DNA of 64,000 nt. Origin: Takakia lepidozioides. Taxonomy: Eukaryota; Streptophyta; Takakiopsida; Takakiales; Takakiaceae. Below the pieces are notes generated by a model that was given only the letters and a program-made list of their open reading frames with translations, did not search any database and was not told the origin of the DNA. The stretch's first letter is position 1; each line of letters starts with the position of its first letter. Made by a program: the position numbers and the translations under genes. Shown piece by piece: positions 31,980 through 43,146 of this stretch. The stretch spans positions 38,254,001 to 38,318,000 of the forward strand of contig CM060733.1 in assembly GCA_030704615.1 (NCBI GenBank), read 5' to 3'.

Positions 31980-34570
31980 ATCAAGTGTCACAGTCATCAA
32001 AATCAGAATTGACCTCCTGTGCTATGTCATCCACAAAGATTCTGGCCCCAACACCACGTCCTCTACCACGGCCGTCGATGGTTGGACTGCGAGTGCCATG
32101 AACGGACATGCTTGCTGCGAGTGCCTCTGCATAGACGGGTAGCATGTAAGACTGAGGAGGACTTGAAAGAAGTCCAAAAAGGTGTGATAGCCCTGGAGGG
32201 TCAGTGGAAGCAAACGGACTCCTGCACAAGTCGACAAAAACCCATTTTGAATACAATGATGCAATGCACAAGTCCAACGAAGAGGATGTCTCCCATGTGC
32301 ACTTTGCCTTAAGAACAGTGATTCTGGGTATTGAAACAAGAATGCAAGCATCCACAGGTTGAACTTACTCACAGGCAAAGTCGGAGTCCAGCTCTTTGTC
32401 GGACGTCTCCCCTGTATCAATATCACCGGGAAGGGGCTTCGGAAGGACTTAGAAGTGTGTCCACCCAAACCCATCAGGAGGTTCTTGCAAATTTCGGCAT
32501 CCCCTTCAATCCCAAAGAGATGTCACGCATTGGCCTTGCAAGCGTGGTACGAAGCACCTGCAATGGAATAGAAGGAAAGAAACACACATTGAAGACTCAT
32601 TTGGAACGGTGGGAAGTGCTGAAAGTGCAGGCTCAAACAAACCCGATCAAATGTGAATGTTGAAGAGACGAACCTGTGCCCATTGACAAATCCAGAACTC
32701 TGGCGTCGGTGTAGGTCATACCGAAGGCTTTCAAATAGCTGGCAAGTGCACGGTGACAGCAAAGGTCGATGGACTGGATGAGCACCAAAACACCTGCATC
32801 AGACAGAAAGAAATTGCAAAAGGAGAAAACCCACCGCCAGTAGCGCTCATCAAAAGCATTCCAACCTGGACAAGCACCCGCTGGAGGGACATCCGGGACT
32901 GGCAACCCATCAGGGATGTCCAAGATGATGAGTTCGGCTGCATATGGCTTCTTTTTCCCGTTCACCCAGGATTGGTCATTTTAGCCTGCAAACAAGCATG
33001 CAATGGAATGCTCAAGAGGATTGAAATGACCCATGCCCACAACACACAAGAAGCAAAAGACAACACGCACCGTGCCGAGGAACTCCACAATCCTCTCCCA
33101 CACTGGTGATGGATCGCCCTTGTAATCAGATTTCTTCGACTCCATCATGGCAAGGAACCCGACGTTGGCCATCTACAACCTGGTAGGGCGAATGATCCTC
33201 GTGGGATGCTCCACTGCATGGTATGGGTCCTTAGGATCAACCACCCCCTTGTTCTTTCTCCCGGATCCCCTACCATGCGGTGGAGTCTTTTTGGTCTGCT
33301 GGATATCCGCCGCAGGGCCAGTTTCTGCAACACTTCCCTGCCCACCTACCTGCCCTTGCGCTCCCTTCCCCCTACCCCTTCCTTTCCCCACACCAACAGC
33401 AACATCCTTTCCCTTTGCCTTTCTACCTTTACCCGGGGTATCTTGAGCGGGAGGCTCCTTCTCTGCAAGTGTCCTCAAATTTCCATCATGAATCTCGAGG
33501 TCGGTAGCCGCGGCAGTGGCTGCTACACGCTCATTCTCTCTCCTCAAAGACACCTCCTATGCCGGGGTCTCAGAAATAGGGCAATCCAAATACCAACCAC
33601 AGGCAGAAAGATGATCTGGGCCCCATTCCTGCAAGATCCCCGTAGTAAACATGGTCTGGTTGCCAGCAGGAACAAGCCACAGGTCCACGAAATCAGGATG
33701 TTTGTCCAAGCAGTTCTCTGCCATGAGAACATACTTTATGTACCTGCAGGCACAGAGACAGCCTCATTATGCAATGCAACTATTGTCTCCCAGCTTTTCT
33801 ACCACATCACGAAGACCCCCTAAAAGAGTATGCGGCACCGCACACTGCAACCACCGCACACAAAATAGCCTGAAGGGCCCAGGGTGTGCACATTGGTGTT
33901 ACTACACACGGATAGAACAAATGAGTGTGCGGCACTGCACACCCATATGAGCCAGCACAAAATAGGTTGGATGGAGGAGAGTGTGTCTTGCAAATCAAAG
34001 AAGCATAGTCCATTTCGCACCTGTAAAGGCATTGTTTCCAGGCTTCCTCTCATTTTTCTTGCTGGTCAAGCTCATTCGTTCGACTGATGCCACCCTCCTT
34101 GTTGAACTCCCTGAAGAAACAAGATTGCCACACTGTGGCTCTCCATTTCCGCATGTATGCTTGGAAGGAGATCTTCGGTGCTGTCATGGTGATGCCATAG
34201 TCAGCCAGTTGCGTATGTAGAACAGATTGGGCCCTTTCCTCCAACTGCAAAACAATTCAATGCAAGAATGAACCAGAAAACAATCACAGCCACTGTAACA
34301 TGGATTGAGAACGACAGAAAAGTAAAATGAAAATGACACAACAAAGGACATCATACCTAGCTCCCGAATGACCCCATGGCGACGATGACGACAAAATGCA
34401 AAGCACAGGGCCTGGGGAACATGTGGGTATCCCTAACAGTGGGATCGGAGTTCCATATCTGTAGCCACTTCACCTTCTGTTTTGAAGTCACAACGGCGGT
34501 AGACAACCTGTGCAACTTCTCCTGGGCCATCTCTGGCTTGCCTGGCTTGTTGAAATGGTTTTTCACCTCT
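31980..34570 (-). pseudogene. Unidentified multi-exon gene relic inside the insertion
   Basis: A string of minus-strand coding pieces with plausible introns. The first is VKNHFNKPGKPEMAQEKLHR with GS at a GTATGA donor (34357-34570). Next is LEERAQSVLHTQLADYGITM (34020-34247). Then KYVLMAENCLDKHPDFVDLW leads into a basic Gly/Lys-rich stretch (KGRKAKGKDVAVGVGKGRGR), and MANVGFLAMMESKKSDYKGD ends near 33090. Then KPYAAELIILDIPDGLPVPD ... WRWVFSFCNFFLSDAGVLVL lies near 32950-32750, with acidic pieces down to 31980. Stops at 33557 and 33173 (TAG) and near 34045 (TGA) fall within otherwise continuous frames. The IILDIPDGL ... VFSFCNFFL..AGVLVL pattern faintly recalls a Rossmann methyltransferase strand and motif. 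That is a guess. The retroelement LTR interrupts its upstream end. Confidence 0.4.
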
Positions 34571-35333
34571 TGATGCTTTCAGAAACGATTACGAAGTAAT
34601 CATTTTAAGGATAGCTAAACCATGAACGTCGGATGAAGCCATATCCTTGCAGACTGCTTAATCCTATTGATTAAGACCAATCTACAGTCTCTTAAGCATA
34701 AAAGATCTTAGTTGAAAGGACTGAAGCCTCTTGGTTCATACAAGCAGATGGTAGTCAAGAGAAAACAAGAACTATTTTGAGATGATACACATTCTCACCA
34801 TCTCACGTTCACTCTAGACAGAGATACTTCGAATAGCATGGCTTTACTTCAGAGCTCGTCACATCAGCACAGAAATACACAGAATCACTCTGAGTCCCTC
34901 TAAATACACATTGATCACTGATACTCATACCGCACACCTTCTGAGTTGCGTGCAGTCTTTTTATACTATGCTCGAAAGAGCCGTTACAGCCTGCGGTCGT
35001 TAATGACCGTTTGCCTAACTGCCTACACAACCTAAAAGGTTTGCAAAAAAGTGGCTCGTTGTAGTGGTCGTGAGCCATAGTGGTAAACGGTCCACTACTC
35101 CCTCTATTGGTTAAAGCCGATGTTGTCGTGACCGTGTGATATCGTGGTTCACGGCTCACAGTTACTACACTACCCCTTACTGCTCTCGTGGTAGTGTACC
35201 CTTGTCCCGCCATTGGCTAAGTACCGCGCACTTAGCCGTCTCTGCCTGTGGCTCAGGTAGTGTACGTCCATCACTACCCAGTATGTCCCGTTGCGACCCT
35301 CGTTGTCTGTCCCTCGTAGCATAGCCGTTATCA
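34571..35333 (-). repeat. 3' LTR of the gypsy element
   Basis: It starts TGATAACGG directly after the polypurine tract and ends GCATCA, giving matching TGAT/ATCA ends and 763 bp. A TATAAAAA box on minus at 34958-34965 would be the LTR promoter. The lower boundary is inferred from the TGAT/ATCA symmetry and from the coding relic that resumes just below 34570. Confidence 0.72.
34958..34965 (-). promoter_or_regulatory. TATA box in the LTR
   Basis: TATAAAAA on minus, roughly in the middle of the LTR as usual for the U3 promoter of plant LTR elements. Confidence 0.6.
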
Positions 35334-35354
35334 TTTATTCCCCCCCCCTCTTTT
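35334..35354 (-). promoter_or_regulatory. Polypurine tract
   Basis: The minus strand reads AAAAGAGGGGGGGGG then AATAAA, immediately before the TG of the LTR. It is the plus-strand priming site of an LTR retroelement and fixes the orientation. Confidence 0.75.
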
Positions 35355-35377
35355 GAAATTGTGTCCGCACAATTTCG

Positions 35378-38348
35378 TCAGTTCCTGTACTTGCTGTATC
35401 TCTTGGGGATGTAAGGTGGTGGCATGCCTGTCTGCGAGGTAGGAAGTGCGTCCCAGGATTGTCGTGGTGGCAGCTTCTTGTTCCTGTTATCGTCACTGTC
35501 TGGTTGTTCCTCTGGTTCGTGAGTAGGCCAGCTTTCTTCATCAGGGTGTTCTGCTATCCCGTCCCCACGTACCATATCGATTTTGTTGGTCAAGTTTTCG
35601 TGTGTAGGTTTGTAGCTCCTCCTTGGTCCAGGGTATAATGTGTTTTGTTTCCCTGCTGCCCATTAACCAGTTAACAGCTTGGACCCCTGTTTCTCTGAAA
35701 GGGTGGTCTCTGACCAATACCAATGGTAAAAAATGGTCCTTCGCCTGGCGCCATGCTTCAGCATAAAGTGGCCTATTCATATATGCTGAAGTGCCTGTGA
35801 CTCTCTCTGGTGGCTGGAATTTGGGTAATTCCCAGTGAGTATCTTTTTCAATACTCTCATAGCGCTGCCAGCTTCCCCTCATTGTCACGAACATGCGGTA
35901 CAAATAACTGCCAATATAAAAACTTGGGCATCCCATCACAATGGTTACTGCCGGGGTAGGATTAATCTTCAATTGCCCCACTGCCCACATGTAAGCTACC
36001 AGCTCCTTGTATTCCAGAGGAGCTTGGCGCCAGAATTCAACCAATTTTGCCCCTGACCATGTCTCCTCCTTAGCCAGTGGTCTCATCCTATATCTCAAAG
36101 GAATAAGAGTTTGATTGAGAAGATGCAATTGACCCAATGATTTGCAAGGAGTTAAGGTTTTGAAAACCTTCTCCAGTATTTCTGGGATTTGGTGGGCTGG
36201 TACTACCATCATTTTAAAGTATTCCTTTGAATACTTTAACCACTCCCCATCCTGCTTGCATGGCATGATTTGGAAATCATCCACTACTACTGAAGTTGAT
36301 GCTACCAGGACACTTGGTAGTGTCACAGGGTTTACCTCTTGAGTAGATGGCCCTGCTGTGGCCTGTACCAGTGTCTGTTGGTTTGGTGGTGTTTGTGTCG
36401 GTGTTGTTGTTGTTGATTGTATTGGTGTCTCTCGTTCGTGATCTTGCTCCTCTTGATCCTCTTTGTCCATGAGTTCCTCTTGTTCTGGAATTGGTGGCAG
36501 GAACTCCTCATGAATGTCTGTCACCAATTTCGCCAACTGGCACTTCATCTGCCTCACCATTGCCCTGTTGAGTTTCTTCATCTCCAATTCACTCCCTTCA
36601 TTCAACCAGGCTCTGGCTAAGGCTGCGTCTGCTGCATCCAACCGTGCTTGCAGTGTCAGCTTCTCCAGCTGCTGCTTCCATTCTTGTTCATTGCCCATGG
36701 CAATGTCTCTTTCTTCGGTGGCGGTAAACAGCCTGCTATCAGCATCCTCCATTTGCTTCAGCAGTGCAGTGCTGCTGTTGAGCCACTTGGTTCCCTGATC
36801 TCTGGCAGTCCTCAGCTGCCCCTTGAGTGTCTCCACCTGCTGCTTTAATGTTTGCACCTGCCCTGTGAGTGTTTCCATCCCTGTCTCTGTTTTCCGAGAT
36901 CTCTCTCGCTCTGCATCGAGGTCGGCTTGGACATGGCATGTTTCGTCTCTCTGTCTTTCCCACTTTTGCTCCCACTCATCTCTGCGTTGTGCCAATGTGT
37001 TGTATTGGCGGAGTAAGGTTGACTTTTGATCTTCTAATGCTGCAATTGTAACCTCATGGTTACATACTGTTCTTGAAGTGGCCAATTCCCTCTGGTGCTT
37101 CTCTTTGATGTGGTCTAAGATCATGTTCAGGTTTTCCGGGCTGATGTAATCCTTGGCCCTGTCCATACAAACTGTTAGTTGCCCCAATGCTTGTATTGCC
37201 TGCAGAATGACATTTTGTGGTGCTTCCTCCAACCCTGTGTCCCATGTTGTTGTATCTAAAACTTGTTGTGCTAGTAGTAATTCCAAATTGGAATTTCTGT
37301 CTTGCTGCTGCTGACTCGGTGCCTCTTGCACCATCTACTGTTGCTGCTGATCGGGTGTCTGTTGTACTATCTGCTGTTGCTGCTGGTCGGGTGCCTGTTG
37401 CACCATCTGCTGTTGCTGCGCCACTATGTCTCCCTCCTCTGCCATGGCTAATTTCCATGGGCGTTGCTTCGTTGGTCTGTGGTTTGTTCCCTCCTTCTGG
37501 CTGTTGATTCTCCCCTTCTCTCTGTACTGGGGAATCAGCCGTCAAGTTGATGATGTCCTCTGCTGCTGCACTTGTGGTTGCTTTGTTGATCCGGGCTCTC
37601 TTTGCAAGTCCACCCTCTTCTTCTTCCTGACATGTTGCTGTCTCACTTCCTTCTTCCTCCATTGTGTCTACCCGTTGCATGATTCCCAACGTCGCTTGCT
37701 CTTCGGCCGTTAGGTGTACAATGTGTCGAATCATCTGGAGTAACAATGGAGTCACCATGGTAACAGTCGCTTCCTTCTTCTTCTTTGTCAACCTGGTCAG
37801 TTCTTGAGTTAACTTCTTCAATAAGAAGCTTGCCCAATTCACGATTTGCCCATTGAAGCAAATCAACACTTGGTCGATTAGCTCCTTGGTACAGTAGCTA
37901 TGGTTTTGCCTGAGGCAAAGCAATGTGCTAAGTACTGGGGCTATCTTCCTGAAGCCATGGTTTTTGCTGTGGCTGCATGTGTAGCCTTGATCTGCTTGGT
38001 TGAGATTCTCAAACAAATCTGCAAGTACAAACCTTGGAGGTTTGCCGGTGTGCGGTGGTACGTCCAGACTGGGAAGGTGAAATACTTCCGCCAAGTACCT
38101 CTCTGTCAGCAGGATGTGCATGTCGTGGACATTTGTGCTCCGAGTGCTAATGTTGTAATTCTCCAAGAACTCCCTGCATAGCTCGTCGTGCTTGGGTTCC
38201 AGTCCAGCGTGGTGATGAAGTATCGCAGGCCAAGACTGTCCAACGTCTCCTATGTCTTTGTGTCCTGCTCAATCTTCCGCAACGCTGGGCTGATTTTGAA
38301 ATTGACTTGCGCATAAGAACTTGGTGCCTTCCGCTTGGTGCCTGCCAT
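35378..38348 (-). pseudogene. Long coiled-coil reading frame between integrase and LTR
   Basis: It begins MAGTKRKAPSSYAQVNFKIS at 38348 and can be followed for about 970 codons to IPKRYSKYRN at 35378. There are frame changes near 38175, 37445 and 35590 and stops at 38250 (TAG) and 37335 (TAG). In order it has a basic start, a globular part (NVHDMHILLTERYLAEVFHL), a Gln-rich tandem repeat (QQQQ-MVQQAPD type), a long coiled coil (about 37100-36450, for example LKQQVETLKGQLRTARDQ), a Pro/Thr linker, a second globular part (YSKEYFKMMVVPAHQIPEIL ... YMWAVGQLKINPTPAVTIVM) and an acidic tail. It has no zinc knuckle, protease or clear membrane segment. Gag normally precedes pol, and this frame follows integrase, so it occupies the env/ORF3 position. 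Alternatively it belongs to a second, merged element. Function unknown. Confidence 0.62.
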
Positions 38349-38804
38349 TTCTCTTAGTCTCGCGGTTGCTGTAAGGAATTGGAGCACCAATTCCTGTATC
38401 ACAAGAAGTATGAAGCACACTGGAAGTTGTGTATACAACAATTTCCAGTTTGCGGAAGAGAAGGTGAGGAGTTCGCTCCTGGGTTTAAGTAGGGGTTCCT
38501 CTTTGTAGGTTTCTCCTCTAACTTCTCTCGAGGTTCTCATGGAGGTAATTTTGTCCTGTTGTTTGCCTAGGTTTAAAGCGTGGTTAGCTTTAATTGCTGG
38601 GCCCAGGCTTACCAGAGAAGCATTTAGCCTCAGGTAAGGGTTTTGAGAAAACTTCATCCATTTTGTGCTTGATTTTCTTCCGTTGGTTTTTTCTTTGTGA
38701 TTTGTTTTGTTTAAAACTGATGGTCGTTGATGATTGTCCAGTTTCGGTCAGTTTATGTTCATCCCTCTGAGCTGTGTTCATCCACTTTATTATGTGGTCC
38801 GTTT

Positions 38805-41755
38805 TTAGATGGGCGGCGTTGGCGCAGTACTTGCAGCTTGGTTTAATGGCTTTGCCCTTATCGTCCGTCGTCTTTTGGCATCCGTTGGAGTGCGCCGTCG
38901 TTCCGCCTCTGTGTTATGATCGAAGGGTAGTGGTGTATGATTACCACTGTCGGTGGGGTGATCTGAAGCGTACATCTCGGAATTTAACACAAGTAGTGAC
39001 TCGTTGGCCGTTTCGTATTCGTTCACTGTTCTGTAGGGCATATGTGTTGGCCACGGTTCACCCTTGATTTTTGGTAACCATAATACAATATCCCCATCCT
39101 GGAAAGATTTCTCTTTCCCTTCGGATATTCTTTTCCTTCGTTGTTCCTGGATCTGTGCCATATTATCTGCGGCATCTGTTCGAACTTCTTCCAGATGGAA
39201 TAATTCATATTCCCTGACTCGTAATGATTCTTCTAAGCCCCATCGTTCATGAGTTCCGGTTCGTAGTGTGGGTATCATACATTCAATGGGTAATAGTGCC
39301 TCTGCTCCATACACCAGTTGAAATGGTGTATGCTTCGTGGCCACCTTGTATGATGTCCTGAATGCCCATAGTGCTGTGTTTAATTTGGTGTCCCAATTTG
39401 TACGATTGGCATTTACTCTCTTGGTTAAGATAGTGCATAATATTTTGTTGGTAGATTCGGCCTGACCGTTTCCTTGAGGATAGTAAGCAGTACTCTTGTG
39501 ATGTACAATCATGAACTCCTCCGTCAAGCATTTTATAGCATCATTTATGAAGTGTGATCCCTGATCACTGACGAATTCCAGTGGGCAACCAAATCGTGTG
39601 ATGATGTTTTCATATAAGAATTTGGTGTTGATCTGGCAGTGTTGTCTCTTAGTGCCTTGGCCTCTACCCATTTGGTAGTGTAGTCAGTGGCTGTGAGGAT
39701 GTATTGGTTTTGTGTGTACCTTGCTGGAGGTTTAATGGGTCCCACGAAGTCTAGCCCCCAGTGCTGAAATGGTTCTGTTGGTAGTATTGGGTGCAGAGTC
39801 CCCTTCCCCGTTCGTTCTACTGGTCCCATCCTCTGGCAGACATCACACTGTTGACAGTGTTCATAAGTATCTCCAGATATAGTAGGCCACCAGTAGCCTG
39901 CTAGTAATATTTTCTTTGCTGTCAGGTCCGAACTGAAGTGTCCACCTGCAATTCCTTCGTGTAGTTCTTGCATTACTGTTTTGGCTTGGTCTTTGTTTAC
40001 AAATCTTCTCATTATGGAGTCAATTCCTCTTTTGTACAAAATCCCTTTGATTAATGTGTGGCTTGCTTTTCATGGAAAGCTTCCTCCTGTCATATTTGGT
40101 GTAATCTTCAAGAAATTTCCCTGTGTTCAGATAGTATTTGATTGGCCATTGCCAATCATCTTGATTTTGATCATGAATATATTCTTATTCTTCTTTGGTA
40201 ACTGTATAAGCTCCAATACTGATATTGGCCAATTCTTGATTGTTTGTTTCTTCGTTTTCCTTGTCATCTTCTTCTTGTGGATCTGGCTCTTCTTCAATAA
40301 TAAGTCCTTCATCAAGAGGTTCATCTTCATCGGATGAATCTTCATCTTCATCCGTGTCGTCCATGAGTTTGAGAACATCTGGAAGGTCATAGTCTCCTTG
40401 AAACATTCCCCAATCATTTATAGGATCTGTCTCTTCATCTGGTGCTTCTGGTTGAACAGCAAACAAAAATGCATCGGGAAGTTGATCCTCTACCCCCGTG
40501 GCTGGTTCTCCTGTAGTAATCCTTGACAGATGATCCGCTGTAACATGTAATCTCCCTGGTTTATGAACAACTTCAAAGTCATACTCATGAAGAAGTAATA
40601 ATCATCGAGCAACCCTGCCACTAGCTAGTGGTCGATTTGCTAGATGAACTAGAGCCTGATGATCAACAATAAACTTAAAGCGATTGCCAAGTAAATAATG
40701 CCGAAATTTTTGAACAGCATAAATCATTGCCAATGCTTCCCTTTCTGTGGTGCTATAGTTCTTTTTTGCTGCTGTCAACAATCTGCTTGCATAATAGATT
40801 GGTGAATCTATTGTGCCTGTCACATTCTGAGCTAGAACCGCTCCCAAAGCAATGCCTGATGCATCACTGTGTACATGAAATGGTAAATCCCATCTTGGAT
40901 TTATCAGAATTGGTGCTGACTGGTGCCGCTCTGTGAGCATATTTGTCCATGTACCTTATGTAATAGCTCGTCTGTCCCAGAAATCTCTTGAGTTTCTTGG
41001 GATATTCTGGTGGTGGTATTTTCTGGATAACCTCCACTTTCTTTGGATCTACCAGAATTCCTTGTTGGCACACAATGTGTCCCAAGAATAATCCTGAATT
41101 CACACAGAATGTACATTTTTCGGGGTTGAGACTTACTCCATTGTTTCTGCAGGCTTGTAGGCAAAGTTTTAACTGTGCCAAAATGTTTGGATTTCTGTCC
41201 AAAGACACTGAAATCATCCAAAAATACTTGCATAAAATCATTGAGATAGTTCTTGAATATCTCAGATACTGCTCGTTGAAATGTGGCTGGTGCATTGCAA
41301 AGTCCAAATGACATGACTTTGTAAGCATATGCTCCCCATTCAGTGATGAATGCGGTCTTTTCTCGGTCTTCTTCTGCCATCTGTACCTGGTTGTACCCAC
41401 TAAACCCATCCATGGATGAGTACATTTCATGTCCAGCCACTGTGTCCAACACTATTTCAGTGAAAGGTAGTGGAAAAGGGTCTTTCTTGGTTCCTACGTT
41501 TAACTTGCGGTAGTCCACACACACTCGTAGTTTTCCATTTTTCTTGGGTACTATCACAATGGGCGATAACCATTTTGGTGTCTCTACTGGGTATATGAAT
41601 CCTGCATCTAGTAACTTCTTGATTTCTTCCCAAACTTTAGCTGCATAGTTGGGGTTCATTCTGTAACGAATCTGACGAATTGGTTTTGTGTCAACTTCCA
41701 ATTCAATTCAGTGCTGACAGATATTAGAAGGTATACCCTTCAAATCCTTGTAGTT
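38805..41755 (-). pseudogene. Gypsy pol relic: reverse transcriptase, RNase H, integrase
   Basis: The reverse transcriptase (41755-40940) has IRQIRYRMNPNYAAKV, LRVCVDYRKLN, FGLCNAPATFQRAV and VFLDDFSVFG. The frame then shifts near 41205 and continues NGVSLNPEKCTFCV and LGHIVCQQGILVDPKKVE. RNase H (40940-40602) has FHVHSDASGIALGAVLAQN, ending at a TGA where Trp is expected (GRVAR then LLL). An acidic linker lies at 40466-40185. The integrase (40120-38805) has the HHCC finger (HEGIAGGHF ... CQQCDVC), LDFVGP and DYTTKWVEA, then, after a shift near 39660, SDQGSHF and PQGNGQAES, completing D,D,E. Further stops are TGA 41708 (Arg expected), TAA 40185 and TGA near 40066. Confidence 0.85.
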
Positions 41756-41756
41756 C

Positions 41757-42708
41757 CACCGGTGCAGCTAAGTCATGTGCCCGCCCCTTCCCAGGTGGGT
41801 CCTCTTCCAGTGGAGCAGGTGCAAATCATGCAAGCACAGCAGCAGGAATCCCATTGGAGGAGGTGGTGTCCTTGGTGCACGAATCTGATTGCATTGACAG
41901 TGAGTGGCATATAGAACGCACCCCACCAAGATCTAGAGTGGCTTGCATGGCAATTCGGACCCCCTCTTTCAAGAAATGCAAATCAAAAATATGCAAAGGC
42001 TCCAGGGGGACTCCAGCTCCAACATTCACAGGGTTGTTCCGACCTTATCATAGTAGGGAGTCAAAGGACCACAAGTTCTGGTTCTGCCCAGACGATATGG
42101 CACGATGCGTCAAGTGAACAATTCGTCATTCGGTGATAATGAAGCCCCCTCAGCCCGTAATTTGGCATGTGAAACTTGGGACGTCGCTGTCATCAACCGA
42201 TATAAGCATGCTGGAGGAGGGAGGGTTCCGTCTTGCACGGTCCCGCGTGGTGCCTTCATGCACTCTGGGCACAGATGTGCCATATGCTCCGGCAATGCCT
42301 CCACCCGGTGCCGACTCCCACCCAACAAAAAGAGATGGAAAAACAGTGCGTCGTGTCGCTTCGGGTGCAGATCACGACTGCAAGATGGAATCGGCTAGAA
42401 TTTTGCAGGCTCGGGTGACTCGTATCACCGAAGTCCCGACCCCGGGGTATGGACGGATTTACATAGTGTTGTCTGCTGGCTCAGTTCTTCATGACAAAGA
42501 ATATCAGGTTACCGTGGGGAATTTTCCTGCGTGCACTTGTCCATATTTTGTAACGATGTGTGAGGGCACTCTCGGCATGAAAGGGAAGTGGATCCCCTGC
42601 AAGCATCAATATTACATATACCTTATAATTATGTGCTGCGACGGTAAGAGAGACCAATTCATTTACCAAGCCACACTAGGCTATGGAAAAGTCATCACTC
42701 TTCTGTAG
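41757..42708 (+). pseudogene. SWIM transposase fragment, copy 2 (C-terminal part)
   Basis: Parallel to 25085-25998. IPLEEVVSLVHESDCIDSEW and FWFCPDDMARCV here match VVETRVSESQW and FWFCRHDIMTCV there. The SWIM finger is CTC ... IPCKHQYYIYL at about 42532-42612. A frame change lies before 41854, and TGA at 42115 interrupts the frame between the two blocks. The N-terminal module and catalytic core are absent. The upstream neighbour at 41756 is the truncated end of the gypsy element on the other strand. It is probably the remnant of the transposase that moved the 11.88-kb element, although that cannot be shown. Confidence 0.6.
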
Positions 42709-42709
42709 C

Positions 42710-43146
42710 GAGACACCTGCCGTGGGGCTCCGCCAGATTCTCTGTGAACAGAAACGAGCCATGCCCACTTTCCGTGCTGGTTTCCAGCTTATCGTGTCGA
42801 GTTTTTGCATGTAGGACAAACACATACATTTCGTTTGCGGAACCAGGGCAATTGCACATGCCATTCATTGTAGGCGTCTTTCTCTTAATTGAAATAAAGT
42901 GTAACGATCATTCTGAGCTCAAATCTGCCATATGTTCATATACCTCTTTTTGTGCAGACATTGCAGATATGGTGCATGGTGGCCCATTTGTTTTGTCCAC
43001 GTTTGTCCACGGAAATAGCCCCTCTTCATGCAATCCTCGCCTATAGGGCCTGCTTCTCCAGCACATTGGTGCCGCTCACGCTTTGCAGCTACAACGTGAG
43101 CTCAGCTCCCAGGCTCACGGGGCTAAGCTTATGCCGTAGCTACGCT
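42710..43146. other. Right terminal region of the 11.88-kb element
   Basis: Non-coding. The last 70 bases carry GTGAGC/GCTCAC words (AACGTGAGCTCAGCTCCC, AGGCTCACGGGG) that mirror the GTGAGCC-rich left end at 31280-31345. Confidence 0.45.

Larger units (their letters stand above)
34571..41755 (-). mobile_element. 5'-truncated Ty3/gypsy LTR retroelement
   Basis: Read on minus, the order is reverse transcriptase, RNase H, acidic linker, integrase, a long extra reading frame, polypurine tract and one LTR. The 5' LTR, gag and protease are missing: coding similarity begins at YKDLKGIPSN near 41755, where it meets the transposase fragment of the opposite strand. The order RT-RNase H-integrase is that of Ty3/gypsy. 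Every coding part carries stops or frameshifts, so it is not autonomous. Confidence 0.82.
31267..43146. mobile_element. 11.88-kb inserted element, probably Mutator-like, with nested retroelement
   Basis: Defined by GCCGTCCACT on both sides and by the exon that rejoins in frame when 31267-43146 is removed. Both ends are rich in GTGAGCC words. CCGTGAGCC occurs 14 bases in from the left end and, inverted, 28 bases in from the right end, so the terminal inverted repeats are degenerate or not flush. Contents from left to right are an unidentified minus-strand multi-exon relic (31980-34570), a 5'-truncated LTR retroelement on minus (34571-41755) and the C-terminal part of a SWIM transposase on plus (41757-42708). 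The transposase N-terminus is missing, so the element was damaged internally, probably with the retroelement insertion. Confidence 0.7.

Noticed and set aside
35378-38348. Calling the long frame gag
   Set aside because: It follows integrase, lacks a zinc knuckle, and is directly before the polypurine tract. Gag could still be possible if a second element is merged here.
31267-43146. Clean terminal inverted repeats for the 11.88-kb insertion
   Set aside because: Only CCGTGAGCC and neighbouring words match, at unequal distances from the two ends. The boundaries rest on the target duplication and rejoined exon, not on TIRs.
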